A stretch of 39,859 bases of DNA from Prolixibacteraceae bacterium. Lineage in GTDB: Bacteria > Bacteroidota > Bacteroidia > Bacteroidales > Prolixibacteraceae. The position numbers and the translations under genes are program-made. The stretch lies in contig DPRM01000127.1 in the NCBI GenBank assembly GCA_003537645.1, positions 8,874 to 48,732 on the forward strand, given 5' to 3'. This document shows positions 31,828-39,859 of this stretch, one piece after another (position 1 is the first letter of the stretch; every line of letters begins with the position of its first letter). The notes under the pieces are model-generated. The model had not been told where the DNA came from. It saw nothing but the letters and a program-made list of their open reading frames with translations, and ran no database searches.

Positions 31828-33624
31828 ATGATAAAATATCTGCTATTCCCTGTTATTCTTCTGCAAATTATGTTTGTGCAGTCAGCTTTTGCCCAGAACA
31901 AAGCTTATTGGAACCGCAATAATCAGGTCATTCCCTGGCGACTTCCGTTGCCTGATGAACATTCGTTCAGGCACGAAGACCTTGATTCGGATGGCGACCC
32001 AGACGTGATTTACTCATTTATCAATGATTCGGTTCCGGTGATCTGGATTGATGATGACGATGATATGAATCCAGATGATTTTGAGGGAGACACCGACAAC
32101 GATTGTTTGCTGATCGATCGGAACAAAGATGGCATTTTTGCCGGGCCGAATGATTTTAGCGTGGATTGGGCCGACGAAAATGAGGATGGCATTGCCGACT
32201 TGCAGATAGTGGCGCAGAACGGTGGAATCAAAAACCGGAATTTCTTCGATTGGGAGGCGGATTTTATGATATTTATCGACAAAGAGAAAGATGGTATTCA
32301 GCATTTTATTGATTGGAATGAAATTCGGATGAAAGCATGGGAGCACAACGGTCATTCCAATTTTTTCGAAGATTATCACGGAAACACACTTTTCCTGAAA
32401 ATGCATGCTTCAACCTTCCGCATTAGTGATCTTCGTTTCAGTTGGGAAAACCCTTTTCTGTTTTACGATACTGATAAAGACGGGCTTTCGGAGTGGACAA
32501 TCAGGATGGTAGATACGCCGCATTTCAGACCTAAAACAGGCGAGAGTGCAGAGTTCTCAAAAGTAAATCCTGAATTCGATGTCATTTACTCCGAAAAAAT
32601 AGATTGGGTAGGCATATCATGGGATCTCGACAACGACAATGGTCAGGGCAATGAATTTGATTTTGATATGAGTTTGCGTTTTACTGGTCCCGGATTCGGA
32701 TATGCCGATCAGGTCCACAAATTCAAAACCTTGCGCGGGCTCGAAGAAGCTAATCGACTGATGTACGATTCTCGCTGGCGTAAAATGGACGAACTGATTT
32801 ATCCCGACCATCAATCGGCGTGGCCGCTTATTTTCGGGAAAGGAGAATGGACCGAATGTCGGCTGGTTTTCGATGAAGACGACGACTGCAATCGTTGGGA
32901 ACGTGTTGAATTTTACGATCCCCGGAACCTGTTTAAAACCGGGCGAAATGGTGGTGGACTGGATCACAACGGACAGGCAGATGCAGCAGGGGACCGTGGC
33001 GAATTCGACCTTGATAATTCGGGCAAAGGACAATTGTATGTAGGTACATTTGACGGCAGAATTCATCTCTATGGGGCAGAGTGGGGAGCCTGGCGGATTG
33101 ACCAAACTGCCTTTTCATTCCAGGGATTTGGTGGTTTGTACGACCGCTGGAAGGGTGGCCGCATTCAGCGTAATCCCGATTCGTTTGCAACTGTCAAATA
33201 TACTGATACCGACCTGAACGGTTTCTTCGATCGGTTTGAATACGATTTAGATGGTGATACCATTTTCGAGGAGACAGTCAGCCTGAAAGATTTGGGTATT
33301 TCCGATGCAACAAACGTAATCAACACATCGAAAACGAACTACCTTGATTTTCAAAAGCTTTTCCGGAATTTGGCTGATACGCAGAGTATGCGGGCTCGGC
33401 AACTTGTCGTCATTGCTAAAAATCTAGGCATTAACCCGAATTGGTACGCATTCTGGATGAATCCGCGTACACTGCACGAAAAGTACGAGTATGGATATTG
33501 GCTCAACTTTTATTTATACCGTGATATTCGTCATTGGGCCTCTGTCAACCGGAAGAATCTGGTCCATCAGCTCGACAAAGCCTACTATTCAGGTGATTGG
33601 GAGAAAATAAAACTAAATAAATAA
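31828..33624 (+). CDS. Large secreted Asp-rich protein with calcium-type motifs, unknown function
   Basis: A 598-aa exported protein (signal MIKYLLFPVILLQIMFVQSAFA, then Q). I do not recognise a family. At least nine DxDxDG-like loops are spread along it: about residues 51-59, 88-101, 116-122, 151-156, 214-219, near 267, near 357, near 396 and near 445-455 (for example DLDSDGDPD, DENEDGIAD, DTDKDGLSEW). These resemble dockerin or thrombospondin-3 Ca2+ loops, but here they are separated by long segments rich in Trp and Phe (WENPFLFYDTDKDG, WAFF-type strands). The C-terminus is helical (NWYAFWMNPRTLHEKYEYGYWLNFYLYRDIRHWA). It lies 5 bp before the GH2 gene. A Ca2+-stabilised enzyme or glycan-binding protein is possible. 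Confidence 0.55.
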   Translation: MIKYLLFPVILLQIMFVQSAFAQNKAYWNRNNQVIPWRLPLPDEHSFRHEDLDSDGDPDVIYSFINDSVPVIWIDDDDDMNPDDFEGDTDNDCLLIDRNKDGIFAGPNDFSVDWADENEDGIADLQIVAQNGGIKNRNFFDWEADFMIFIDKEKDGIQHFIDWNEIRMKAWEHNGHSNFFEDYHGNTLFLKMHASTFRISDLRFSWENPFLFYDTDKDGLSEWTIRMVDTPHFRPKTGESAEFSKVNPEFDVIYSEKIDWVGISWDLDNDNGQGNEFDFDMSLRFTGPGFGYADQVHKFKTLRGLEEANRLMYDSRWRKMDELIYPDHQSAWPLIFGKGEWTECRLVFDEDDDCNRWERVEFYDPRNLFKTGRNGGGLDHNGQADAAGDRGEFDLDNSGKGQLYVGTFDGRIHLYGAEWGAWRIDQTAFSFQGFGGLYDRWKGGRIQRNPDSFATVKYTDTDLNGFFDRFEYDLDGDTIFEETVSLKDLGISDATNVINTSKTNYLDFQKLFRNLADTQSMRARQLVVIAKNLGINPNWYAFWMNPRTLHEKYEYGYWLNFYLYRDIRHWASVNRKNLVHQLDKAYYSGDWEKIKLNK

Positions 33625-33629
33625 CTGAA

Positions 33630-36494
33630 ATGAAACGAATGATCAACTTTTGGATAACGCTAACGGCAGTATTGATTCTGATGGTTTTACAGCCAACAGC
33701 CGAAGCGCAAACTTACAAACTAAACTTTGGCTTACAACAGCCACAGGACCCGGAAACGCTTCCCGTGGGCAAAGCAAAACCTCAATTGCCGGTTCGCAAA
33801 GCAAAAACCAAGATAAAACCGGAATTGCAGCAGGTTGCAGCTGCTGAATTTATCCTGAAATCGGGCTGGGAAATGGCCGAAGCCGATAAAATTACTTCGG
33901 CAGGGCAGTCTGTTTTTAGTCCCGCATTGAATACTTCCGAATGGTACAACGCCACGGTTCCCGGAACGGTGCTGACCACGCTGGTCGAACAAGGCGTTTA
34001 TCCCGACCCGTATTACGGCTTGAACAACCTACTGATTCCCGATTCTCTGTGCAGGAAAGATTGGTGGTATCGTCTTGAACTGCCTTTGCCCGAAAATGCT
34101 TCAGGAAAAACCATCTGGCTACTGTTCAACGGAATCAATTACAAAGCCGACATCTGGCTGAATGGCAAAAAATTAGGGAATATGGCCGGTGCTTTTATCC
34201 GAGGAAAGTTTGATGCCACACGTCTGATTAATCTGCAAGGGAAGAACATTCTGGCCGTACACATTTACCCGCCGCACAATCCGGGCATTCCGCACGAAGA
34301 GTCGTCGAAAACCAACCATGGACTCAATGGAGGACAGCTTTGTCTTGATGGGCCAACGTTTATTTCCTCCGAGGGCTGGGACTGGATTCCGGGTATCCGC
34401 GACCGCAACATCGGTATCTGGCAGGATGTACGCCTGCGCCTGACCAGTTCTGTAACCATCATTGACCCGCAGGTGATTACCGATCTACAGTTGCCCGACA
34501 CCACCCGCGCAGCCATTACCATCAAAACCGAACTGAAAAACCATTCAGGCGAAACAAAAAATGTGGTACTGGAAGGAAGATTGGAAAACCTGCAAATCAG
34601 TAAAAATGTGTCACTTCAGCCCGGTGAAACCAAACAGGTTGTGCTTTCTCCTGAAGAATTTCAGCAACTGAACCTTCAAAATCCTCGTCTTTGGTGGCCC
34701 AACGGCTACGGCACCCCGGAATTATATCAATTAAGCCTGGAAGTAAAATCAGGTGAAAAAGTTTCCGACCGGGCTGATGTACGTTTCGGTGTTCGTGAAT
34801 TTTCATATGAACTGACAGTCGCAGGCGAAAACAAGTCTCGGAGGAGGGTCGATTTCAATCCGCTGGACTTTGCCGGAAAAGTGATTTTCAACAACATTGA
34901 CAGGGTTGATGTGGGGCATGGAACTTTTCTGCCAAAACTGGCTTCAAATGCCGAAGTTTCAAAGCTGGCAACCATCGATTCGGAAGGCAAAAATCCGTTT
35001 CTGACCATTCGAGTGAATGGAGTGCCGGTATTTTGCAAGGGTGGCAACTGGGGCATGGACGACGGCATGAAGCGTGTTTCGCGCGAAAGGCTGGAACCCT
35101 ATTTCATGCTTCACCGCGACGCACACTACAACATGGTGCGCAACTGGACCGGCGAAAGCACCGAAGCCGTGTTTTACGAATTGTGCGACGAATACGGGAT
35201 GCTGGTGTGGAACGATTTCTGGCTTTCGACAGAGGGCTATAACCTTGATGTAAACGACAACGATTTGTTTATGACCAATGCCACCGATGTGGTCAGGCGG
35301 TTCAGAAATCATCCGTCAATTGCCATCTGGTGCCCACGCAACGAAGGCTATGCAACCGTTCAGCTTGAACCCCGGCTTCAGCAACTCATTGCAAGCGAAG
35401 ACGGAACAAGACATTACGCACCCAACTCTCGCAATTTGAACCTTCGCCCCAGTGGTCCGTGGCATTACGTGAATAATGCGGCCGATTATTACCGCAACAA
35501 CGCCGAAGGTTTTTCCACCGAATTGGGAACTCCTTCGATTCCAACGGCTGAAAACATGAAATCGTTTATTCCTGAAGAAGACCGTTGGCCCATCAGCGAC
35601 ACATGGTATTACCACGACCTGCACGACGGTCAGAAAGAGTATTTGCAGGCAATTGAATCGCGTTACGGAAAAAGCGAAAGCCTCGACGATCTCTGCAGGA
35701 AAGCACAGTTGGTAAATTACGATAGCCACCGTGCCATGTTTGAGAGCTGGAACAGTAAAATGTGGAATTATGCCAGCGGATTACTTTTGTGGATGACGCA
35801 TCCGGCGTGGCCCAGCACCGTTTGGCAAACCTACTCGTGGGACTATGAAACCCACGGCGCCTATTTTGGCGCTCAAAAGGCTTGCGAACCGCTGCACATC
35901 CAGTTCAATTTGCACGATCAAAAAGTGGTAGTGGTAAATACCAGTTTAAAGAGTTATCAGAAACTGACCGCCCGACTGGAGATATTCGATCTGAATGGAA
36001 AGAAACTCGCAATCATGCAAAATGATTTCGATATCCCGGCCAACCGGCTGACCGAATGTTTTAAGGCCCAATTCCCGATGGAATTGCCCGAAGTGTATCT
36101 GCTGCGGCTCACGCTTTCAGATAAGAAACAAGTTTTAGTACAAAACGATTACTGGCAAAGTAGTCAACCAAGCGGTTCTTTCGCAGGATTCAACGAATTG
36201 GCCGAACCCAATTTGACGGCACAATTGGTGAAGAAGGAGAATAATAAAGTAACTTTTATTGTTTCAAATACATCAAAAGTGCCGGCAATAGGTCTGAAAT
36301 TTAATCTGAAAGATCCGAAAAGCGGCCAGATTATTCTGCCGGCCTATTTCTCCGATGGATATTTTGCCTTAATGCCAGGAGAAAAAAAGCAGATGGTTGT
36401 TGAATACAATAATGTGAAATTTGTAAACCCGGCAATCATTACTGAAGCGTATAACCAAAAATTAAAAACGTTGATTACAATCAAATCAAGATAA
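33630..36494 (+). CDS. GH2-family exo-glycosidase (exo-glucosaminidase/mannosidase-like)
   Basis: A 954-aa exported enzyme with signal MKRMINFWITLTAVLILMVLQPTAEAQ. After a linker rich in Pro and Lys (about 30-65) comes the sugar-binding jelly roll (VPGTVLTTLVEQGVYPDPYYGLNN, WWYRLELPLP, IWLNGKKLGNMAGAF), Ig-like domains, and the TIM barrel. Glu572 (WCPRNEG) is the acid/base and Glu631 (FSTELGTPSIP) the likely nucleophile. Residues 735-760 (MWNYASGLLLWMTHPAWPSTVW) complete the barrel, and C-terminal Ig-like domains follow. The features are nearest to the exo-beta-D-glucosaminidase/beta-mannosidase side of GH2. The true substrate is unknown, and in an arabinose-type locus it may act on another sugar. 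Confidence 0.85.
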   Translation: MKRMINFWITLTAVLILMVLQPTAEAQTYKLNFGLQQPQDPETLPVGKAKPQLPVRKAKTKIKPELQQVAAAEFILKSGWEMAEADKITSAGQSVFSPALNTSEWYNATVPGTVLTTLVEQGVYPDPYYGLNNLLIPDSLCRKDWWYRLELPLPENASGKTIWLLFNGINYKADIWLNGKKLGNMAGAFIRGKFDATRLINLQGKNILAVHIYPPHNPGIPHEESSKTNHGLNGGQLCLDGPTFISSEGWDWIPGIRDRNIGIWQDVRLRLTSSVTIIDPQVITDLQLPDTTRAAITIKTELKNHSGETKNVVLEGRLENLQISKNVSLQPGETKQVVLSPEEFQQLNLQNPRLWWPNGYGTPELYQLSLEVKSGEKVSDRADVRFGVREFSYELTVAGENKSRRRVDFNPLDFAGKVIFNNIDRVDVGHGTFLPKLASNAEVSKLATIDSEGKNPFLTIRVNGVPVFCKGGNWGMDDGMKRVSRERLEPYFMLHRDAHYNMVRNWTGESTEAVFYELCDEYGMLVWNDFWLSTEGYNLDVNDNDLFMTNATDVVRRFRNHPSIAIWCPRNEGYATVQLEPRLQQLIASEDGTRHYAPNSRNLNLRPSGPWHYVNNAADYYRNNAEGFSTELGTPSIPTAENMKSFIPEEDRWPISDTWYYHDLHDGQKEYLQAIESRYGKSESLDDLCRKAQLVNYDSHRAMFESWNSKMWNYASGLLLWMTHPAWPSTVWQTYSWDYETHGAYFGAQKACEPLHIQFNLHDQKVVVVNTSLKSYQKLTARLEIFDLNGKKLAIMQNDFDIPANRLTECFKAQFPMELPEVYLLRLTLSDKKQVLVQNDYWQSSQPSGSFAGFNELAEPNLTAQLVKKENNKVTFIVSNTSKVPAIGLKFNLKDPKSGQIILPAYFSDGYFALMPGEKKQMVVEYNNVKFVNPAIITEAYNQKLKTLITIKSR

Positions 36495-36823
36495 AATAAC
36501 TGTTTAGAGAGTCTATGCGAAAAATTCCGAGACCGTCCCAAATATATTTTAGATGGTCTCTCTTTCCCCAACTCTTCTGGATATGCCCAAAAGGTTGCAA
36601 CCGCTGATGCTGATTTGCAAGCGTCACCTTTTATCCAGGGATTTCCAAATCACATACAACATCAAAAGTCAATCGGAAATTTTGTTTACCCCTTTGCCAG
36701 CAATAGCAAGGGGGTTTCCTTTTTCCTGATGATGAACCTATACAATAATTAATGTCACTTCGACACTTTAAACTATTTCCCTATATTTGTTGGCGATTAA
36801 CGAATTACTAAACCTTACCAACA
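36495..36823. promoter_or_regulatory. Terminators and a new promoter between GH2 and GH51 genes
   Basis: This 329-bp gap holds no gene. GAGACCGTC (36529-36537) pairs with GATGGTCTC (36552-36560), and a second stem, ACCCCTTTGC (36688-36697) with GCAAGGGGGT (36706-36715), is followed by a T-rich tract (36716-36726). TATATTTG at 36782-36789 matches the TAnnTTTG -7 consensus exactly, 34 bp before the GH51 start. A clear -33 TTTG was not found. Together they suggest that the GH51/GH127 genes form a separately transcribed unit. Confidence 0.5.
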
Positions 36824-39433
36824 ATGAAAAGAACTTTTTTACTCCTGATTCTGACAACGCTTTTGCTTGGGCAAACAGCTTTGGCAATGGTCATTCCAAT
36901 AAGCAATCAACCCGATTCCGTCTATCTTTTCTCGTATGCCACTACCAAAAATTCGAACACCAACGGATTGCATCTTGCGTGGAGTACCAATCAGGAAAAC
37001 TGGACTTCTATTGGGCCGGAGATGCGCTTTCTGTTTTGTGACTACGGACGTTGGGGAGTTGAGAAGCGAATGATTACACCATTTTTGTTGCTCGCACCGG
37101 ATGGAATGTGGCATTGCGTATGGAGTTTGAACGAACATACAGGAACATTTGCCCATACCGAATCGAAAGACCTTGTGTATTGGAAGCCTCAGACCTACCC
37201 AATTGTCATGGAGAACAACAATTGTCTGGAACCTGAAATTTCGTTTCTGGCAAATACCGGGCAATACAGCGTTTCGTGGCTTAGCAATGCCGACGGAAAA
37301 ACACAGGCCTACCACACCACTACCACCAACTTTAAGAATTATAGTCCTTCCAGAGAATTGCCAATGACTGATCGCTTGAATTTGCGCAAGAAAGTAGTCA
37401 TTTCAGGAAATACCGAAACCGGAACGGTGCATAAAGTTGCCTGGCAGCTGGTTGAAAGCTTATTGAATAAACAAAAACTGAATGCTTTTCGCGATCAGCA
37501 ATGGTCGGAAACTTCGAAAACTGATCCGGAGCGATTTGCTTCACTGAAAACACTGGATGCTACCATCACCGTTGATCCTTCGAAAAGTAAAAAGATCAGT
37601 GATTTGATGATTGGCGTGTTCTTCGAAGACATCAATTATGCTGCCGATGGCGGACTTTACGCCGAATTGGTTCAGAACCGTGACTTTGAATATGCCCTAA
37701 GCGATAAGGAAGGGCGGGATAAAAGCTGGAACAGTGAGAAGGCATGGTATTTAAACGGAAATGCAGCTACGTTTTCAATCGACAGTGTTTCTCCAATTCA
37801 CACCAACAACCCGCATTATGCCGTTCTGAAAACAACGGAAGTTGGCGCAGGGCTGGTCAACGAAGGATTCGATGGAATTGCTGTCAAGTCAGGAGAAAAA
37901 TATAACTTTTCAGTGTTTGCCAGCAATCCAGATAAAAAGAACAAAAAATTGCTTGTCCGCCTGATTGGTAAAAACGGCGAAAACTATGGGGAGACGACGG
38001 TTTCCGCCAACTCACCAAAATGGAAGAAATTTGAAGCGGTATTGACCGCAACCCAGACAGCATCAGATGCTCATTTGGAAATTGTTTCTCAAACATCAGG
38101 AACCGTTCATCTGGATATGATTTCGCTGTTTCCGCAGAAAACATTTATGAGCCGCAAAAACGGACTTCGTGCTGATTTGGCGCAAGCTATAGCCGATTTG
38201 CATCCGCGATTTGTTCGTTTCCCCGGAGGTTGTGTGGCGCACGGCGACGGTTTGTGCAACATGTACCGCTGGAACAATACGATTGGCCCTCTGGAATCGC
38301 GTGTACCGCAGAAAAATCTTTGGGGATACCATCAAACAGCCGGATTGGGCTATTTCGAATATTTTCAGTTTTGTGAAGATATTGGCGCTGAACCTTTGCC
38401 TGTGCTTGCCGCCGCTGTTCCCTGTCAAAACTCGGCTACCGGTGGCGCTGGTCAGCAAGGCGGCATTCCGATGTGCGACATGGACGATTACGTTCAGGAG
38501 GTGCTGGATTTGATTGAATGGGCGAACGGAGATGTGAAAACCAAATGGGGAAAGTTACGCGCCGAAGCTGGTCACCCCAAACCCTTCAACCTGAAATATG
38601 TGGGAATTGGCAACGAAGACCTGATCAACGATATTTTCGAAGAACGGTTCACAATGATCTTCAACGCAGTAAAAGAAAAGCATCCTGAAATTACAGTCAT
38701 CGGAACTGTCGGGCCGTTTTTTGAAGGAACTGACTATACCGAAGGCTGGAAAATTGCCACAAAGCTTGGAGTGCCAATGGTCGATGAACATTATTATGTG
38801 TCGCCGGGCTGGTTTATTCACAATCAGGATTACTACGACAAATACGACCGCTCGAAAGCCAAAGTTTATCTGGGAGAATACGCATCGCATTTGCCGGGTA
38901 GGATAACCAACATTGAAACTGCCTTATCCGAAGCGCTTTACCTGACTGCCTGTGAGCGAAATGGCGATGTGGTGAGCATGACTTCTTACGCGCCTCTGCT
39001 GGCCAAAGAGGGGCGCACCCAATGGAATCCCGACCTGATTTATTTCAACAATTCAGAAGTAAAACCAACTGTTGATTATTTTGTACAACTACTTTACGGT
39101 CAAAATTCAGGAGATATTTACCTGCCGAGCGATGTGAAAATTTCAGATCAAAATGAATCCGTCCGCAAACGAGTGGCAGTTTCGGTGGTTCGCGACAGCA
39201 AAAGCAACGATTTGATCGTGAAATTGGTAAACATGCTTCCGGTGGAGGTAAATACAAAGTTAAACCTCGAAGGGCTTAGAACCCTCAATCCTTCAGCAAT
39301 CAGAACCGTGCTGACCGGAACTCCGGATGATAAAAAAGCGCGACCGGTAACCAACAACATCGCGGTAAGCAAGGATTTTCCTTGTGCTTTACCAGCGTAT
39401 TCATTTACAGTAATCAGGATAAAAACTGAATAA
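36824..39433 (+). CDS. Alpha-L-arabinofuranosidase GH51 with an N-terminal GH43-like segment
   Basis: An 869-aa exported protein (signal MKRTFLLLILTTLLLGQTALA). Residues about 30-185 look like roughly half of a GH43-type beta-propeller (GLHLAWSTNQENWTSIG, TPFLLLAPDGMWHCVWSLNE, HTESKDLVYWKPQ, NNCLEPEISFL). From about 250 comes the GH51 start (KISDLMIGVFFEDINYAADGGLYAELVQNRDFEY), a CBM4/9-like jelly roll at about 310-440, and the barrel (FVRFPGGCVAHGDG). The acid/base is Glu598 (GIGNEDLI) and the nucleophile Glu685 (YLGEYAS). A C-terminal beta domain ends the protein. It removes alpha-L-arabinofuranose. The N-terminal part is too short for a full propeller and is probably non-catalytic. Confidence 0.88.
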   Translation: MKRTFLLLILTTLLLGQTALAMVIPISNQPDSVYLFSYATTKNSNTNGLHLAWSTNQENWTSIGPEMRFLFCDYGRWGVEKRMITPFLLLAPDGMWHCVWSLNEHTGTFAHTESKDLVYWKPQTYPIVMENNNCLEPEISFLANTGQYSVSWLSNADGKTQAYHTTTTNFKNYSPSRELPMTDRLNLRKKVVISGNTETGTVHKVAWQLVESLLNKQKLNAFRDQQWSETSKTDPERFASLKTLDATITVDPSKSKKISDLMIGVFFEDINYAADGGLYAELVQNRDFEYALSDKEGRDKSWNSEKAWYLNGNAATFSIDSVSPIHTNNPHYAVLKTTEVGAGLVNEGFDGIAVKSGEKYNFSVFASNPDKKNKKLLVRLIGKNGENYGETTVSANSPKWKKFEAVLTATQTASDAHLEIVSQTSGTVHLDMISLFPQKTFMSRKNGLRADLAQAIADLHPRFVRFPGGCVAHGDGLCNMYRWNNTIGPLESRVPQKNLWGYHQTAGLGYFEYFQFCEDIGAEPLPVLAAAVPCQNSATGGAGQQGGIPMCDMDDYVQEVLDLIEWANGDVKTKWGKLRAEAGHPKPFNLKYVGIGNEDLINDIFEERFTMIFNAVKEKHPEITVIGTVGPFFEGTDYTEGWKIATKLGVPMVDEHYYVSPGWFIHNQDYYDKYDRSKAKVYLGEYASHLPGRITNIETALSEALYLTACERNGDVVSMTSYAPLLAKEGRTQWNPDLIYFNNSEVKPTVDYFVQLLYGQNSGDIYLPSDVKISDQNESVRKRVAVSVVRDSKSNDLIVKLVNMLPVEVNTKLNLEGLRTLNPSAIRTVLTGTPDDKKARPVTNNIAVSKDFPCALPAYSFTVIRIKTE

Positions 39434-39461
39434 ACATTAAACCCAACTAAAACATACTTAC

Positions 39462-39859
39462 ATGAAATTGTCCAACATTTATCTAGGCTTTGTGGTACTC
39501 GCCCTGGCTTCCTGCAAAAGCCAGCCCGAAAAAGCTGATTACCCCATTCAGGGAGTTCCATTCAACGAAGTAAAAATCAGCGACCAGTTCTGGCTGCCAA
39601 AAATAGAAACCAACCGGACGGTCACTATCCCGGCATCGTTTGCCAAGTGCGAAGAAATGGGCCGGATGGATAATTTCCTGATTGCGGGTGGCAAAATGGA
39701 AGGAAAGGTAAAAGGCGCCATGCCTTTTGACGATACTGATGTGTATAAAATCATTGAAGGTGCGGCCTATTCCATGACGGTTACTCCTGATGCAAAACTT
39801 GACCATTATGTGGATTCCATCATCGACATCATCAAAACCGGGCAGGAAGCCGATGGTTA
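39462..39859 (+). CDS. GH127-family beta-L-arabinofuranosidase (DUF1680), 5' end only
   Basis: The gene runs off the window with no stop codon. The visible 132 residues begin with a lipoprotein signal (MKLSNIYLGFVVLALASC, Cys18), then FNEVKISDQFWLPKIETNRTVTIPASFAKCEEMGRMDNFLIAGG and DDTDVYKIIEGAAYSMTVTPDAKLDHYVDSIIDIIKTGQEADG. These match the N-terminal helices of GH127/DUF1680 enzymes, whose known members release beta-L-arabinofuranose. The cysteine and glutamate catalytic residues lie beyond the window. The gene follows the GH51 stop by 28 bp and is probably in the same operon, strengthening the arabinose theme. Confidence 0.85.
   Translation, partial: MKLSNIYLGFVVLALASCKSQPEKADYPIQGVPFNEVKISDQFWLPKIETNRTVTIPASFAKCEEMGRMDNFLIAGGKMEGKVKGAMPFDDTDVYKIIEGAAYSMTVTPDAKLDHYVDSIIDIIKTGQEADG

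Noticed and set aside
1..39859. CRISPR array or complete insertion sequence
   Set aside because: No regularly spaced repeats with unique spacers and no transposase gene were seen. The repeats present are palindromic and solitary.

Overview
The window is chromosomal DNA from a member of the Bacteroidota, most likely an environmental Bacteroidales/Marinilabiliales-type lineage. The evidence is SusC/SusD pairs, an ECF sigma/FecR couple with an STN-bearing SusC, lipoprotein signals of Bacteroidota type, DUF3078 and DUF3823 proteins, weak or absent Shine-Dalgarno sequences, TAnnTTTG-like promoter boxes, and intergenic spaces full of small palindromic repeats. The species cannot be told from the sequence alone.

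Layout. (1) 1-1040: the 3' end of one tRNA (probably Tyr), an intact tRNA-Gly(TCC), then two decayed copies of the tRNA-Gly 3' end. Each remnant is interrupted or preceded by a GC-rich palindromic insert and followed by a copy of the same terminator. A 91-bp palindromic element lies between the two remnants. (2) 1041-5149: a three-gene mannan-disaccharide operon, namely GH130 mannosyl-glucose phosphorylase, a GPH/MFS sugar importer and cellobiose 2-epimerase. Together they would import beta-1,4-mannobiose, epimerise it to mannosyl-glucose and phosphorolyse it. Both intergenic gaps of this operon hold perfect hairpins. (3) 5187-14393: housekeeping and mixed genes: HD-domain protein, CYTH triphosphatase, DUF3078 outer-membrane protein, SRPBCC protein, a small lipoprotein, two EamA exporters, a RelE/ParE-type toxin-antitoxin pair and pheT. 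(4) 14715-19063: two tandem, closely related M3 metallopeptidase lipoproteins separated by a four-stem repeat. (5) 19231-20372: a GH108 endolysin-like muramidase and a three-TM holin-like protein, with no other phage gene nearby.

(6) 20524-39859 (runs off the window): a polysaccharide utilisation locus (PUL). It begins with an ECF sigma factor and a FecR anti-sigma factor, then a short leader ORF/hairpin, SusC with an STN signalling domain, SusD, and a DUF3823 lipoprotein. A terminator-like hairpin separates these from the enzymes: two tandem paralogues of an unrecognised, clan-A-like hydrolase family, a large secreted protein with many Asp-rich calcium-type motifs that I do not recognise, a GH2 enzyme, a GH43-like/GH51 fusion arabinofuranosidase, and the start of a GH127 beta-L-arabinofuranosidase. 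The GH51 and GH127 genes point to an arabinose-containing glycan. The sigma/FecR/STN trio suggests induction by transport-coupled trans-envelope signalling.

The points most worth attention are the paralogous hydrolase pair, the Asp-rich protein next to it, the leader ORF with an unusual strong Shine-Dalgarno before susC, the stand-alone holin/endolysin pair, and the several families of perfect hairpin repeats.
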